Source: Pisolithus tinctorius
Lineage: Eukaryota > Basidiomycota > Agaricomycetes > Boletales > Pisolithaceae
NCBI GenBank assembly: GCA_024663395.1
Contig: JANFAH010000023.1
Coordinates: forward strand, 682,001 to 746,000
Direction of reading: 5' to 3'
Length of the DNA stretch: 64,000 nt
Shown here: positions 24,060 through 35,044 of the stretch, piece after piece
How positions within the stretch are numbered: the first letter of the stretch is position 1
How the letters are laid out: each line of letters opens with the position of its first letter
Notes under the pieces: generated by a model
Seen by the model: the letters and a program-made list of their open reading frames with translations, nothing else
The model's database searches: none
Told to the model about the DNA's origin: nothing
Translations under genes and position numbers: made by a program

Positions 24060-24770
24060 GTCCTTTTATATTTTTATGCTCATAACTACTACCGTACTGA
24101 CATTTCTCCCACCAACTGTCAGGAAAGTGGTCTTGTGTTTTATGCTCGCCAATACAGTCTCCCCCTGCAGTCAAGAAGCTCAAGAATGGTACGTCTTCCA
24201 TGATGTAATCCTCATGTTTCTAACAACTCAGTGTTCGCAGCTTCATCAAAGCCAGTACCATTATTCCTCCCATCAGTATCCCCCCAGTGCAATTCACCTC
24301 AGGCTCAAATATTGTCTGCACCAGAACATGTCAGCATCAGCAAAGATGATGTCTTGTTACAGAGATGCCATCACCCTGATTTGCTGAATGCTGGTCCCAT
24401 TGTCAACCCTTGGATTTCTGACTCTGAAACTTATACCATTCTTTCCTTGAAAGATTTTCAATCATTTCTTTAGCATGAGTTTAGTGACTTTGTTTAGACA
24501 TGGTTTATACTTGGATTGAATACACTGTGTCACATTCTCCAACTTGCTAAGTCTGAAAGTGAACTAAGTACAAAAGCAATGCAGTAGAGCACAAAATACA
24601 CTACAATGCAACTAAGGCAAAACATGGTGAGGGTACAAAATGTGTGGCACAGGCATTAAGTCAGTGTGGCCAGCTGGGGAAAAAAGCATGGTGGTGCTAC
24701 AAAACATGCAGGAATAAATGTGCAGATGCAATGTGCATGGGAATAAATGTGCAGATCTAATGCCATACTA
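24060..24770. other. Gap without recognised gene
   Basis: Mixed simple sequence; short frames only. No feature can be supported. Confidence 0.4.
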
Positions 24771-24774
24771 CTGT

Positions 24775-24990
24775 GCCCTCTCAACTGTGTCATTACCTTC
24801 CACAACCACACCACTGCACCCATTCAACCATGTCATTACCTTTTGCAGCTGCACTGCCACACTACTGTGCCCATTTGACCATGTTGTTACCTTCTGCAAC
24901 CACACCACTTGACTGTATGTCACTTTCTGCATATATATATATAACCATACTATGTGTATATTCATATATGCCTACATAACATAACTATGA
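24775..24990. repeat. Minisatellite plus TA tract (reverse orientation)
   Basis: CATTACCTTCCACAACCACA-type units occur about three times, followed by TATATATATA and ACCATACTATGTGTATATTC. The same pair of elements appears in reverse complement at 45190-45475 and 54256-54600. It is non-coding. Confidence 0.75.
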
Positions 24991-25358
24991 TGCTGCATCT
25001 GTAACATTAAACAAACAAAAATAAAACAGCTGATTGCATGACTTTTGCAGTACTGCTCCTGTGCAACTTTTTATACTACCCCTGCATAATTTTTAACACA
25101 GCCACTTTGCACCACTTTGCACTAGCTAGGAGGGCAGATAAAATAGATAAATGTAGGCAGGATGTGAACACAGTTCATTGGCACCCTCCCCAATCATCCT
25201 GCCCAATCCACAAGGCCATGATGCCCCACAGGGCCTGCTTGAACACTCGACCCCCTCCCACACCCCTCCTGCCTGGTGGTGGGGTTGCTCCTTTGGGAAA
25301 TTCCCATGGCATCGCCACCTGCAAATTCATGTGACTGCACTCCATGCCACAAGTCATC
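24991..25358. other. Gap with one inverted dispersed repeat
   Basis: ATGATGCTGCATCTGTAACA and the following AAACAAACAAAAATAAAAC (about 24988-25040) recur as reverse complement at 38140-38195, on the other side of the gypsy element. Nothing else is recognised. Confidence 0.5.
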
Positions 25359-25363
25359 ACTGG

Positions 25364-25560
25364 TGTTAGGGGTTATACCCCGAAAGTAGTAGCTACTTAG
25401 TATGGGCATGTGATACCGAGGTATCACATGCCTCCTCATATATAAATGTTGCCTCAAAAATTTTAGATAGACATCTTTTTGTCTCTACATCTTACTGTGT
25501 GAATACCATACAGTACACTTTGTGCGCATGAGCTTGAGACAATCCTACTACAATCTTACT
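25364..25560 (+). repeat. 5' LTR of gypsy element 1
   Basis: 197 bp, starting TGTTAGGGGTTATACCCC. It matches the 3' LTR at about 94 percent by eye. The terminal CA is CT here. Differences include CCCCGAAA against CCCTGAAA and a GCGC block decayed to CACA in the 3' copy, as expected for CpG loss. CTCATATATAAATG is a plausible TATA box. Confidence 0.9.
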
Positions 25561-25591
25561 ATTTTTTGAAGTGTGTTAATGAGTATTTGTA

Positions 25592-27390
25592 ATGATGTGC
25601 ACAACCCGCTCTTATGCAAGAGCAATGGCGACTAAACTGCCTGACAGAGGGGGTGAACCCCCTCCAGACAAAAATAATCATCAGAAAGAAAAAGGACCTC
25701 CTGAGGTCTGAAAGGATAAGAAAAAGAAACAAAAAGAGGATCCAACCTCAAGGATCACAGTGCAGGGCACTAATCAAGAAGTGGGTGCTATGTGGCCCAA
25801 AAATGAAGCACCCATGCCTGGAGAGTTCCAAGCATCAGTAACAATGGAAGAAAGTACTGAGAGAGGTATGAGGGAAGCAAGCCTGGCAGAGGTGTTCATC
25901 GAAGTGATGAGTCCATTGACTCCTCAACCATCCAAATTAGAGAACTCACAGGTGATGCAAAACCTGAACAATCCTCAGGATATCAAGAACCCCTTAAGTC
26001 AAGTGTACATTGAAGGCAAGATGCCTTCAATGAGAGAACTCGACAAGGAAGTCCCTCTCGATCCTCGGGTAGCCTTAGCAGCTATGAATGAATTTCTGGA
26101 AAATATCCAGCAGCAATGGAGGGACTATGGGTATGGACCCGAAAGCTTCCATAACCATGGGATAGACCCAGGTGAGCATCACACCAATATGATAGAGTGT
26201 ATCAGACAAGCACTTGCAATTGAGAACCTTGAGGAGCAAACTAGTAGGGCTAGCAGCCCAGACACTGGGACAGCAACAAAGAGGGAAGAGGTAACCCCTC
26301 CTGCCCTGCAGGATAGACCTGCCTTAAGAGAAATCCATACAAATGAATGAGAACATCATTCAACACAGGGGTATTTAACCCCAGGAAGGCTACCAACAGG
26401 GTGAAGCATTAGTGCCCTGGTCAGAAGTAGAGGCAACAGGAGTGGTCTTGCTCCTAGTATGCCAAACTGACCAGCATATCTGTCCAGGCAAGACTCAGAC
26501 ATCATTCACCATATGTATGGAACTAGAAGAGGAACAGCTATCCTCCATCAGATGGCACAAGACTGTGCTATTGCAGTGAGGAATGCAGTTGGAGGTGGAC
26601 CTCTGGATGATGGAGGACCCCCTGATGGTGATGGAGATAGTGATGGGGAGGATTGGAACCCCCCACAAAGGAGTGAAAATCATGGATGTCCCTATCCGGG
26701 ATGAGGGAATGGACCGCCAAGAGACAGCCCCCCTGAAGGAAGGGATCATAGGGGAGGTCCAGGCTTCCCTGGAGGGGATTTCCCCTCCAATGATGAAGAT
26801 GATGACAATCATTATGGTCATGGAGGTCATGGGGGAGGCCCTGCAAGAGGTCAGGGAAATTGACCTAATTATTTAAGGGGATTCACCCTGGGAAATACAA
26901 GATATATCGACTTCATGCAAAACAGGTACACTCAGTGTATCTGGGAACAAGTGGGCCAGCCCACAGGACAATTGGGACTGGAGGTTAAAGCCATGGGTGT
27001 CCCAAAGCCAGGGAAATATAAAGGCCAGGATGACCTTGAGGAGTTCAACAACTGGCTGGGACAGCTGCTCAAGTACTTCTGTACTTTCAAAGTGACAGGC
27101 CTGGACCACAATGTGGACAGGGTGCTGTACACCTATGCATACTTGGAGGGGTTGGCCTCCCAATGGTATGACCAGGAGGTCAAATCCCCTAACAGGCAGA
27201 TTAGGGACTGGTCCTTTGAGGACCTGATCTGTGGACTCTTCAAGCGATTTGTCCATGAAGCATCCACACAGAATGTGGCCAATCAATTCGACTGCACAAG
27301 ATATGAACACAAGAAAGGGGCTCTTGCATTCTACAACAACCTAAAATGTTGCACACACCGAATGGTGCAACCTCCAGATGATTGAATAAT
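25592..27390 (+). pseudogene. Gag of gypsy element 1
   Basis: A likely start is the tandem ATG at 25592/25595, giving MMCTTRSYARAMATK. The frame runs through a Pro/Glu-rich N-terminal half and a Gly/Asp/Pro-rich linker (26580-26860), then a retrotransposon-gag domain at 26980-27380 with GVPKPGKYKGQDDLEEF, LASQWYDQEV, WSFEDLICGLFKRFV and LAFYNNLKC. In-frame stops near 25700, 26350, 26705 and 26865 are mostly TGA. The Gag would assemble the cytoplasmic particle. I found no CCHC knuckle; frame changes after 27385 obscure the expected place. Confidence 0.75.
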
Positions 27391-28289
27391 TCATTCTGGA
27401 GGAAGTTCTTGCATGGATTACTGCATATGATAATCAAGAGCATATTTGAAGCTCAAAGAATCTCCACTGAACACTTGACAATTGAGGAGATCCTTGAAGA
27501 AGTGTGCTGCATGGAAATGGCGCAAAAAGCCATAAATATGCATATGAGATTGAGCCACACTGGCTCTGGAGGGAAATCCTTCCAAGGACAAAGTGGTTTG
27601 TACTCACATGGGAGGAAGGGTGATCATAACCTTCCAACAAGTGAGAGGTTTAAGTACATAAAGAAAGGGGACACCCTTTATTGATGAAAGATGAATCCCC
27701 CCTCAAAGGGGAATAAATTCATAAAGAAGGATGGCTTGGACCATCAATCTCATCAGAAAGAGCAGAATCGCTCATATGACAAGGGGAAGCAACCCCAGAA
27801 GTTTCTAACAAGTTGTCCCCTTCCTTGCAAGGATAAGGGCAAAGCCACAGCTATATGCAGTCGACATACGAGAGGATGCAGAGCATGAACATGCATGCAT
27901 AGAGGACAAAGTAGAGGAAATGCTGGACAACCCTGACAATGATGAGGAAGTACAGGCATATGAGGGAACTACAGAGGTTGCCCCCAAAAATACAGAGATG
28001 GCAGAACCTGACAAATTTGTTGATACCTTCGAAACATACTTGGAGGTAGATGAGGAAGATGAGCCAGTAGCATATTTTGGCACAATGGATCCCAAAGACG
28101 AACCTCTTGAGGAAGAGGTGGTCTATTGCACATCAATATGTGCAGAAGTTCAGGAAGGGCAGGTGCCCTCTGAGGGCAATGCCCTGATGCAAGAGGATGA
28201 CCCTCTTATATGAGAAGACAGTCCAGGTAATGATGTCCCATGAACTGAGAATGGATTGACTGGATCTATTCCTGACATGGTACAAGATA

Positions 28290-29390
28290 CTGAGTGATGG
28301 GATTGGTCAGACCTATATGGAGCTGTACATGAGTTCACATGTGATGAGTGTAGCCACCATGTGGATCACATAGCCGAAGGGCTACTAAATGGTAATCTGT
28401 CTCTGGTCAGAGTTCTTGCAAATAATGAGAATCATGCTTGATGGGAATACAAAAGGGGTAGAGAGGATGGAAGGCATGCTCCAATGGAGACACCAAATCT
28501 TAGTGCCTGGCACACTAGGGTGGCACTTCACCTGTTAGTGTATCATCTCCAGTGTATGGAAGGACATTGAAGGGATGCCCTTTGAGAGATATTGATAGCA
28601 CATGAAGATGTGTGTCATGCAGCTCAACCCCATTTAACATTGGATGAGCCCTTGGGGAATGCTATGATCAATCTACAACTGCAGAGCATAATGACCCCTA
28701 ATGTCCAAATATATCCAGATGCAGTGGTCATCGAAACACCATGGGGAATGGTGTGGATAAATAGAGATGGGATGGTAGAGCACCTGCCTACCTCCCAAGA
28801 AGAGGACAATATAGTGAGAAGTGCGTCACTCAGAATAAATGAGGACAAAATGGATCTAGACCCTTGTCAAGCAGAATGACCTGAAATCACAGGTGGGACC
28901 TGGACTTGGTCACTGGTTTATGGAGCTACTCACTCCAAGCATTGCCCCAAATGCCAACAATGCAGGGAACACATTGACAAGGCCATAGCTGAGGAGAATA
29001 CCTCACTCACCATTGCACTGCAGTTCCCTGTGCAACTCACATTCTGCGAGTACAATAGGGGCTGGGAAGACTGCAACTGCACCCAAATGGAGGGGCATGG
29101 CATGAATATTGATCGCATTCAGTGTGCAATACGTACGATGGCTAATCACATCAGGTCCCTCAAAGCACAACAAGTACAAGCATTGTGTGATATCCAACAC
29201 TTGCACACAACTGCACAGACCAGGGATGATATTCCTGGGGAGCTGTATGATCAGCTCTGTACAACTGAGTGTCACATAAGTCGCCCTAACCCAAATAACA
29301 ATGAGGTCAGGATATACCCTGATGATATGGTGGTGGAAACACCACATGGAGATATAATCATTGAGGGACATCACATCCATGATAACCCAT
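28290..29390 (+). pseudogene. Duplicated Cys/His module between gag and protease
   Basis: Two related segments lie in one frame. The first (about 28290-28790) has DWSDLYGAVHEFTCDECSHH and ends IYPDAVVIETPWGMVWI. The second (about 28895-29370) has TWSLVYGATHSKHCPKCQQC and ends IYPDDMVVETPHGDIII. Both also share an EYxRGxED-like middle. Each contains a CxxC pair with nearby histidines, possibly zinc-binding. The role in the element is unknown. The first copy has more stops than the second. Confidence 0.6.
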
Positions 29391-29399
29391 GTATGGCTG

Positions 29400-29932
29400 C
29401 AATGGATTTGCAACCGATAGCAAAGTCGTTGACATGTGCTTTTTGGTATGTGATGCATACTAAGCAGGAAACAGGAACCTGCCCACAAATCACACCAGAA
29501 TTGCACATGTGCATAATGGTAGATACTGTCATAAATGGCTGCAAAGCCTACATGATGATTGACACTGGAAGCACTGGAAACTTTGTGAGCCCAGCTTTTG
29601 CCAAGGTCATGAAGATGAAAGTGTTTCTGCTCGATCAGCAGCTTATGCTGCAATTGGGCTGCATAGGTAGCCAATCAAAAATTACACATGGAGGACTCTC
29701 CATGATAAAGATGGGCCACCAACAGAATGACTGTTATTTCGATGTGGCTAATATCAATCGCTACAACTGTATACTAGGAATCCCATTCCTTAGGCAGCAC
29801 AAAGTAGTGCTTGACTTCACTGAAAAGTCAATGATGATTGCAGGTGAAAAGGTCCTCATGCTCACAGAGCCTGAGGTCGCCAGAGAGGGGCGCCCATGCC
29901 CCCCTAATTCCACCACCTCCTTGAACAAATGA
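29400..29932 (+). CDS. Retroviral-type aspartic protease of gypsy element 1
   Basis: MIDTGSTGNFVSPAFAKVMK carries the DTGS catalytic motif, followed by the ILGIPFLRQHKVVLDF motif typical of gypsy proteases (L-G-x-P-F-L then W/V-x-x-D-F). This stretch is open through to the TGA at 29930. It would cleave the Gag-Pol polyprotein. The upstream frame is continuous with the Cys/His module. Confidence 0.85.
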
Positions 29933-30159
29933 CTAGCATGCCCTGCGAGGCTGTCACAGCCTCGTGAGGGCTTGCTGGGGGGGAGGGCAGTTAGAATCAA
30001 AAAGCAAGCCTACACTCGCAGTAATAAAACCAATACAAAAAAGAGCATTGGGGGATAAAGATATACCTTGCCTAAGGGAGCGATGGTTCAAAAAGTTTAG
30101 ATGAAGGTTCAAAGGTGTCAAACTGAAATTGCCTCCCTTATGGGAGGTAAACCACAGGA

Positions 30160-31450
30160 TTCCCCTGATCAATGAGGACAAGCAATACTCGTATCACTTG
30201 CCTTGTTGCACTGACATGCTGATGCACTGAAGCAACAGTTGTGAGATAAAATCTGTCAGTACACAGACATGGAGTGGTGGGTGCTGAAAAGTGTCCCACA
30301 AGCTGCACCTATGCTGTGTATACCAAAGAAGAATGGAAAACTATGAACAGTCATTGACTGTCATAAAAGAAATGAAAACACAATAAGAGATGTAACTCCC
30401 TTCCCTGATCAGGACCAGATCAGGATGGACATTGTGAGAGCAAAGTATCGCTCAAAGATCAACTTGTCAAATGCATATGAACAGGTACACATCAGGCCTG
30501 AAGATGTCTGGAAGACAGCCTTCTCAACAATTTACAGCACTTTTATAAGCCAAGTCATGCAGCAGGGGGATTGTAATGCCCCTGCAACATTTCAATGCCT
30601 TATGACTGTGATCTTTAGAGATCATATAGGACATTTTGTGTATGTCTACCTCGATGATATATTCATCTACAGTGATACACTGGAGGAACATGAGCAGCAC
30701 CTCCAGATAGTGTTCGAAACACTATGTCAGGCCAACTTCTTTCTCGAAAGAGAGAAGTGCGACTTATATGCCGAGAAACTCGACTGCCTTGGGCACATAA
30801 TCGATGCCAAGGGCATGCATGCAGATAGAGACAAGATGTCTCGAATTAGGAACTGGAGAGTACCTAAGTCACTCAATGAGGTTCAATGGTTCATTGGCCT
30901 TGTGGAATACCTGGCACAGTTTATGCCAGATATTTCAGCATACACAACACCACTAACTGGGATACAAAGGAATGGACATCTGTTCCTGTGGAGGGAAATC
31001 CACAACCAATGCTTCCAGATGATTAAGGACCTGGCTTGCAAATACCCAGTACTGTGGCTGATAGATCCAAGGAAGGAAGAGCCAATATGGCTCATCTGCG
31101 ATGCATCACTCTACGGAGTGGGTGCACTGCATGGGCAAGGACCCAAATGGAAGACCTGCTGACCAGCAGGTTTCATGTCGAAAAAACTGAGTGATGCTCA
31201 ACAAAACTATAGGACCTTTGAGTGAGAGACCTTCACAATAATTGAAGCTTTACTGAAATGGGAGGATAAACTCCTCGGGTTTAAGTTCACAATAGTGACA
31301 GATCATGAGGCCCTGGGATACCTCAAAACCCAATGAAAACTGTTGAGCCGACAGGTCTGGTGGATAGATTATATGTTGTGCTTTGACACAAACATAGTAT
31401 ACACCAAAGGTTCAGAGAACTGAGTGGCAGATTGCCTATCCCATTACTAT
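30160..31450 (+). pseudogene. Reverse transcriptase and RNase H of gypsy element 1
   Basis: Segments in order: CIPKKNGKL, then KYRSKINLSNAYEQVHI, VWKTAFSTIYSTF, QQGDCNAPATFQCLM, the active-site motif YVYLDDIFIYSD (about 30645), LDCLGHIIDAKGMHAD, EPIWLICDASLYGVGA (RNase H start), then FMSKKLSDAQQNYRTFE, LKWEDKLLGFKFTIVTDHEA and VADCLSHYY. The YLDD active site is intact. TGA codons interrupt at KL*TV, TFE*ETF, KTQ*KL and EN*VAD; in relatives I recall arginine at several of these places, so CGA to TGA is likely. Confidence 0.88.
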
Positions 31451-31744
31451 GAGGAGGAAGGAGGAGACAATGTCTCCAATGAGAACATCAAGTGGGCAGA
31501 TGCCAACATATGCCTGGACCCAGAGGGAGATGATCTCCCTCAGGAGAGATGGCAAGAGCTGAGACTATCAGCAATGGAAGAGTAGGAAGGAACTCTTTGT
31601 AAGAGTAACTGGATAAAGGAAAAATGGGAGAACCACATCCTGGAGGCTCAGGAGATGGCCTTGGCTGCAGAAAGGAATGATGAGGAAACCCCTCTCGCAA
31701 TTGTGGAGGAGGATCCATCAATATTCAAATCTGCTGAGGCCTCA

Positions 31745-32620
31745 TGAACCTTGCCAATAACCTATGGAGATGCGACAGAATTCCTGGATGCCATCTGTAA
31801 GGGATATAAGAACAAGCCTATGCTCATGAAGATACTAGTGCAACTGTCACATCACCCTCAATTTGAGGAGAGAGACAGCCTGCTCTACACGAAAAATTGT
31901 GGTGGAGAGGAAGTGTTGTGCCTTCCACATGCAAAGTACAAGAACAACAACATAATTGCATGGGTCATAGACCAGGCACACAGGATGCTGGGACATTTCG
32001 GATCCCAGAGAACAGCAGATTACATCTGCAGGTGGCACTGGTGGCCAAAACTTGGTTGAGAAGTGGACAGGTTCTGCAGAACCTGCCCCATATGTCAGAC
32101 AATGAAGGCCAACAATCAGTGGCCTCCAGGACTACTGCACAGCCTACCTGTGCTGAGACGACCATGGGGGTTGATAGCAATGGACTTTGTGGGACCATTC
32201 CCACTGAGCGAAGGGTACAACTACCTGTGGGTAGTCCTATGCCATCTGACATCCATGATACACCTGATACCGGTGAAGACAACAGTGTGAGCTTCGGAAC
32301 TCACATGGATATTCATAAAAGAAATAGCCTGCTTGCACAGGCTACCAGAGACAATCATCTTGGACAGAGACACAAAATTTACCTTGACATTCTGGTGTGA
32401 GATGCACAGAATGTTAGGAGCCAAGCTCATAATGTCAACTGCATTTCACCTGCAGATGGACAGCATGTCCAAATGAGCCATATGCAATGTAGTGCAGATG
32501 TTATGGTCAATGGTCCATCTGGACCAGAGGGACTGGGTGTCAAAGCTGCCAATGGTCAAGTTTGCAATAAACTTGAGCATCAACAGTTCTATGGGGTTCA
32601 CCCCATTCAAACTGAACTAC
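31745..32620 (+). pseudogene. Integrase of gypsy element 1, split by palindrome
   Basis: The zinc domain is represented by HRMLGHFGSQRTADYI and RFCRTCPICQ. The DDE core has GLIAMDFVGPFPLS (first D), PETIILDRDTKF (second D) and STAFHLQMDSMSK in the region of the third acidic residue; relatives read HPQTDGxSER there and the Glu is lost. The frame ends at GFTPFKLNY, where the palindromic element begins. In-frame TGAs follow PKLG, KTTV and MSK. The remainder resumes near 34195. Confidence 0.85.
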
Positions 32621-32624
32621 AGTG

Positions 32625-32831
32625 AGGGACAAAAGCATTGCAATGTTTGTGAGGTGTGACTTGTTGCTGATGTAGCTTGGGCTATTCTGCACAGATAATG
32701 ATGATACCTATACCATTGGAAAGGGGTGGCTCTAAGCTTTCCAGAGCACTAAGGTTCAGTCAAAACAAAGAAATACATGCTGAGATACACCCTATTCTTT
32801 CCAAAAAGTGCATTGCAATGCTTTTGTCCCT
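32625..32831. mobile_element. 207-bp MITE-like module at each end of palindrome B
   Basis: AGGGACAAAAGCATTGC at 32625 recurs as reverse complement ending at 32831 (TTGTCCCT), so the outer 207 bp of the arm look like an independent terminal-inverted-repeat unit. The mirror copy is 33979-34185. Just outside are CAGTG at the left and, in reverse, CAGTC at the right, resembling Tc1-type CAGT ends. Confidence 0.6.
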
Positions 32832-34185
32832 GACTGGTGAAATCATGAAATGTGACCTTTTGATGGGATTGAGGGCATGGAGGATGAGAACAAATGATTA
32901 CATAATAAACCACATGATCATCCAGATGATTTGTCAGCATGTAAACAATGACAAACATTGGACTTGTACCGTTAATCCTCCCTCTTTTACCACAACTCAT
33001 GAAATCATCTCTCTAGCTCACATGGACATTTTCTCAAGGAATTCTTATCAAATACTGGTGGCCACCACAGTGCCATCAGTATAACATGCTCTCAGAACCA
33101 TCAGTCCCTTAAAAAACCTGCTGTCAGTCATTTCCTGGACTGTTTCCCCCCCATGCCTGATGTGTTCTGGGACTAATCAGTACTTGGAAGGCTGAAAATG
33201 TTATGGAGGTCAATCTGGCACTTCAGAACATGATGTACAAACCAGTTCCCTCTCAAAAAATGCATTTCTGGAACAGGGACAGTGGTATGGCAGTTAGGGC
33301 AAGACAAAATCCTCTTTACCCCTGGGTGTCATCAGAAGGATATGCTACTGAACTGCCATGGAGCAGAGTCCTGTGCTTCCATCTGGCCCTGAATATTGCC
33401 TTTGGTCACATATGACCAAATAATCCTTCCCCAGTCATCTACAGTTCAGATCAGAGCAAGATCTAGTGAACCCTCTTACAGTGCTCAGAGCACAAGGAGG
33501 TTTTGTCTCACCCCAACTTCCATGCCAGTGTCCCTGTGCCAAAAATGCATTGGTTGAGAGGGAACTGGTTTGTACATCATGTTCTGAAGTGCCAGATTGA
33601 CCTCCATAACATTTTCAGCCTTCCAAGTACTGATTAGTCCCAGAACACATCAGGCATGGGGGGGAAACAGTCCAGGAAATGACTGACAGCAGGTTTTTTA
33701 AGGGACTGATGGTTCTGAGAGCATGTTATACTGATGGCACTGTGGTGGCCACCAGTATTTGATAAGAATTCCTTGAGAAAATGTCCATGTGAGCTAGAGA
33801 GATGATTTCATGAGTTGTGGTAAAAGAGGGAGGATTAACGGTACAAGTCCAATGTTTGTCATTGTTTACATGCTGACAAATCATCTGGATGATCATGTGG
33901 TTTATTATGTAATCATTTGTTCTCATCCTCCATGCCCTCAATCCCATCAAAAGGTCACATTTCATGATTTCACCAGTCAGGGACAAAAGCATTGCAATGC
34001 ACTTTTTGGAAAGAATAGGGTGTATCTCAGCATGTATTTCTTTGTTTTGACTGAACCTTAGTGCTCTGGAAAGCTTAGAGCCACCCCTTTCCAATGGTAT
34101 AGGTATCATCATTATCTGTGCAGAATAGCCCAAGCTACATCAGCAACAAGTCACACCTCACAAACATTGCAATGCTTTTGTCCCT
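32625..34185. mobile_element. Palindromic element B, 1.56 kb
   Basis: The 632-bp outer arms (32625-33256 and 33554-34185) are reverse complements with no difference noticed in the 135-codon frame they share (32677-33084 plus; 33726-34133 minus). Ends are AGGGACAAAAGCATTGC. TA occurs a few bases outside each tip (32618 and 34193), consistent with a Tc1/mariner-type insertion into the integrase. The inner parts of the two halves diverge. Phrases such as GGAGGTCAATCTGGCAC link it to palindrome A. The 135-codon frame has no recognised domain and may be incidental. Confidence 0.88.
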
Positions 34186-34194
34186 CTAACCCTA

Positions 34195-34812
34195 GGAGTA
34201 AGGATGTTCATCTGACAAGCACTAGAAAATTTAGAGATGGTGCATGACACCATAATCAAGAGTAGGGTGGTGCAGACATACCACACCAACAAGAAATGAG
34301 CAAAAGGAACTCACCTTTGAGTTGGAGACCTGGTGTATCTCTCCACAAAGAACCTGACCATGCCCAAAGGATGAGCTTGTAAGCTTGTGCCAAGGTTCAT
34401 CAGACTGATGAAGGTTCTGCACTGTGAAAGCATGAGTGATACATATGCACTTGAGCTACCAGAGCAGCTAAGAGCAAGATGCATACACCCAATGTTTCAC
34501 ATTGGGCTTCTGCACAAATATGAGCCAAATGACAACTTACTGTTTCCATGATGTGATGCACATGCCTTCTACAACATTGGTATGACTGATGACAATGAAT
34601 GGATAGTGGATGAGGTACTTGCCCACCAGTGGTCTGAAAACAAGGTAGAATTCCTTGTTAAGTGGAATCTGGGAGACTCCACATGGGAACCAACATCCCA
34701 CTGCAAGAAGCTCAAGGCCCTAGACAGGTACCTCGAACTTCAAGGTGTATGGAATGTACACCAGTTGCCTTGCAAGGCACAGGATACATGGGAATGCATA
34801 GTAGCCACATAG
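34195..34812 (+). pseudogene. Integrase C-terminus and chromodomain of gypsy element 1
   Basis: After the palindrome the frame resumes with a VGDLVYLSTKNLTM motif (the GPY/F-type region), LPEQLRARCIHPMFHIGLLH, and a chromodomain: EWIVDEVLAHQWSENKVEFL, VKWNLGDSTWEP (34618-34700). Chromodomains at this position direct chromovirus insertion towards particular histone marks. Stops (TGA) occur before the VGDLVYL motif and after NLTMPKG. Confidence 0.85.
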
Positions 34813-35044
34813 TGACTATGAGTAGTCATGTACTACTAATGGAACCAAATGGACTCAGAGAAAAAACAAAGTCAAATAAAAATATAAAATAAAATAGCAA
34901 AGATAAAGATCAAAAGCCTAAAAATAACCGAACACTGCATCCTGTCAAAGATAGATAGTATAACATAGCCACCCACCAATCACTCCTCATTCACATGTTT
35001 TTTTTTCTATGTTGAGTATTACTTAAGTTTTTTAATTATGCCTC
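34813..35044. other. Non-coding A-rich spacer
   Basis: An A/T-rich gap between the chromodomain stop and the extra ORF. No promoter motif can be assigned with confidence. Confidence 0.4.

Noticed and set aside
24768..24979. Open frames through the minisatellites (also at 45193-45405 and 54261-54697)
   Set aside because: They follow the repeat period; the apparent peptides are repeats of a few residues and are not conserved in frame.
25561..25600. tRNA primer-binding site after the 5' LTR of gypsy 1
   Set aside because: No stretch complementary to a common tRNA 3' end could be recognised with confidence.
29003..29674. 223-codon minus-strand frame
   Set aside because: It lies opposite the gag-pol linker and protease of gypsy 1, whose DTGS and ILGIPFL motifs decide the strand.
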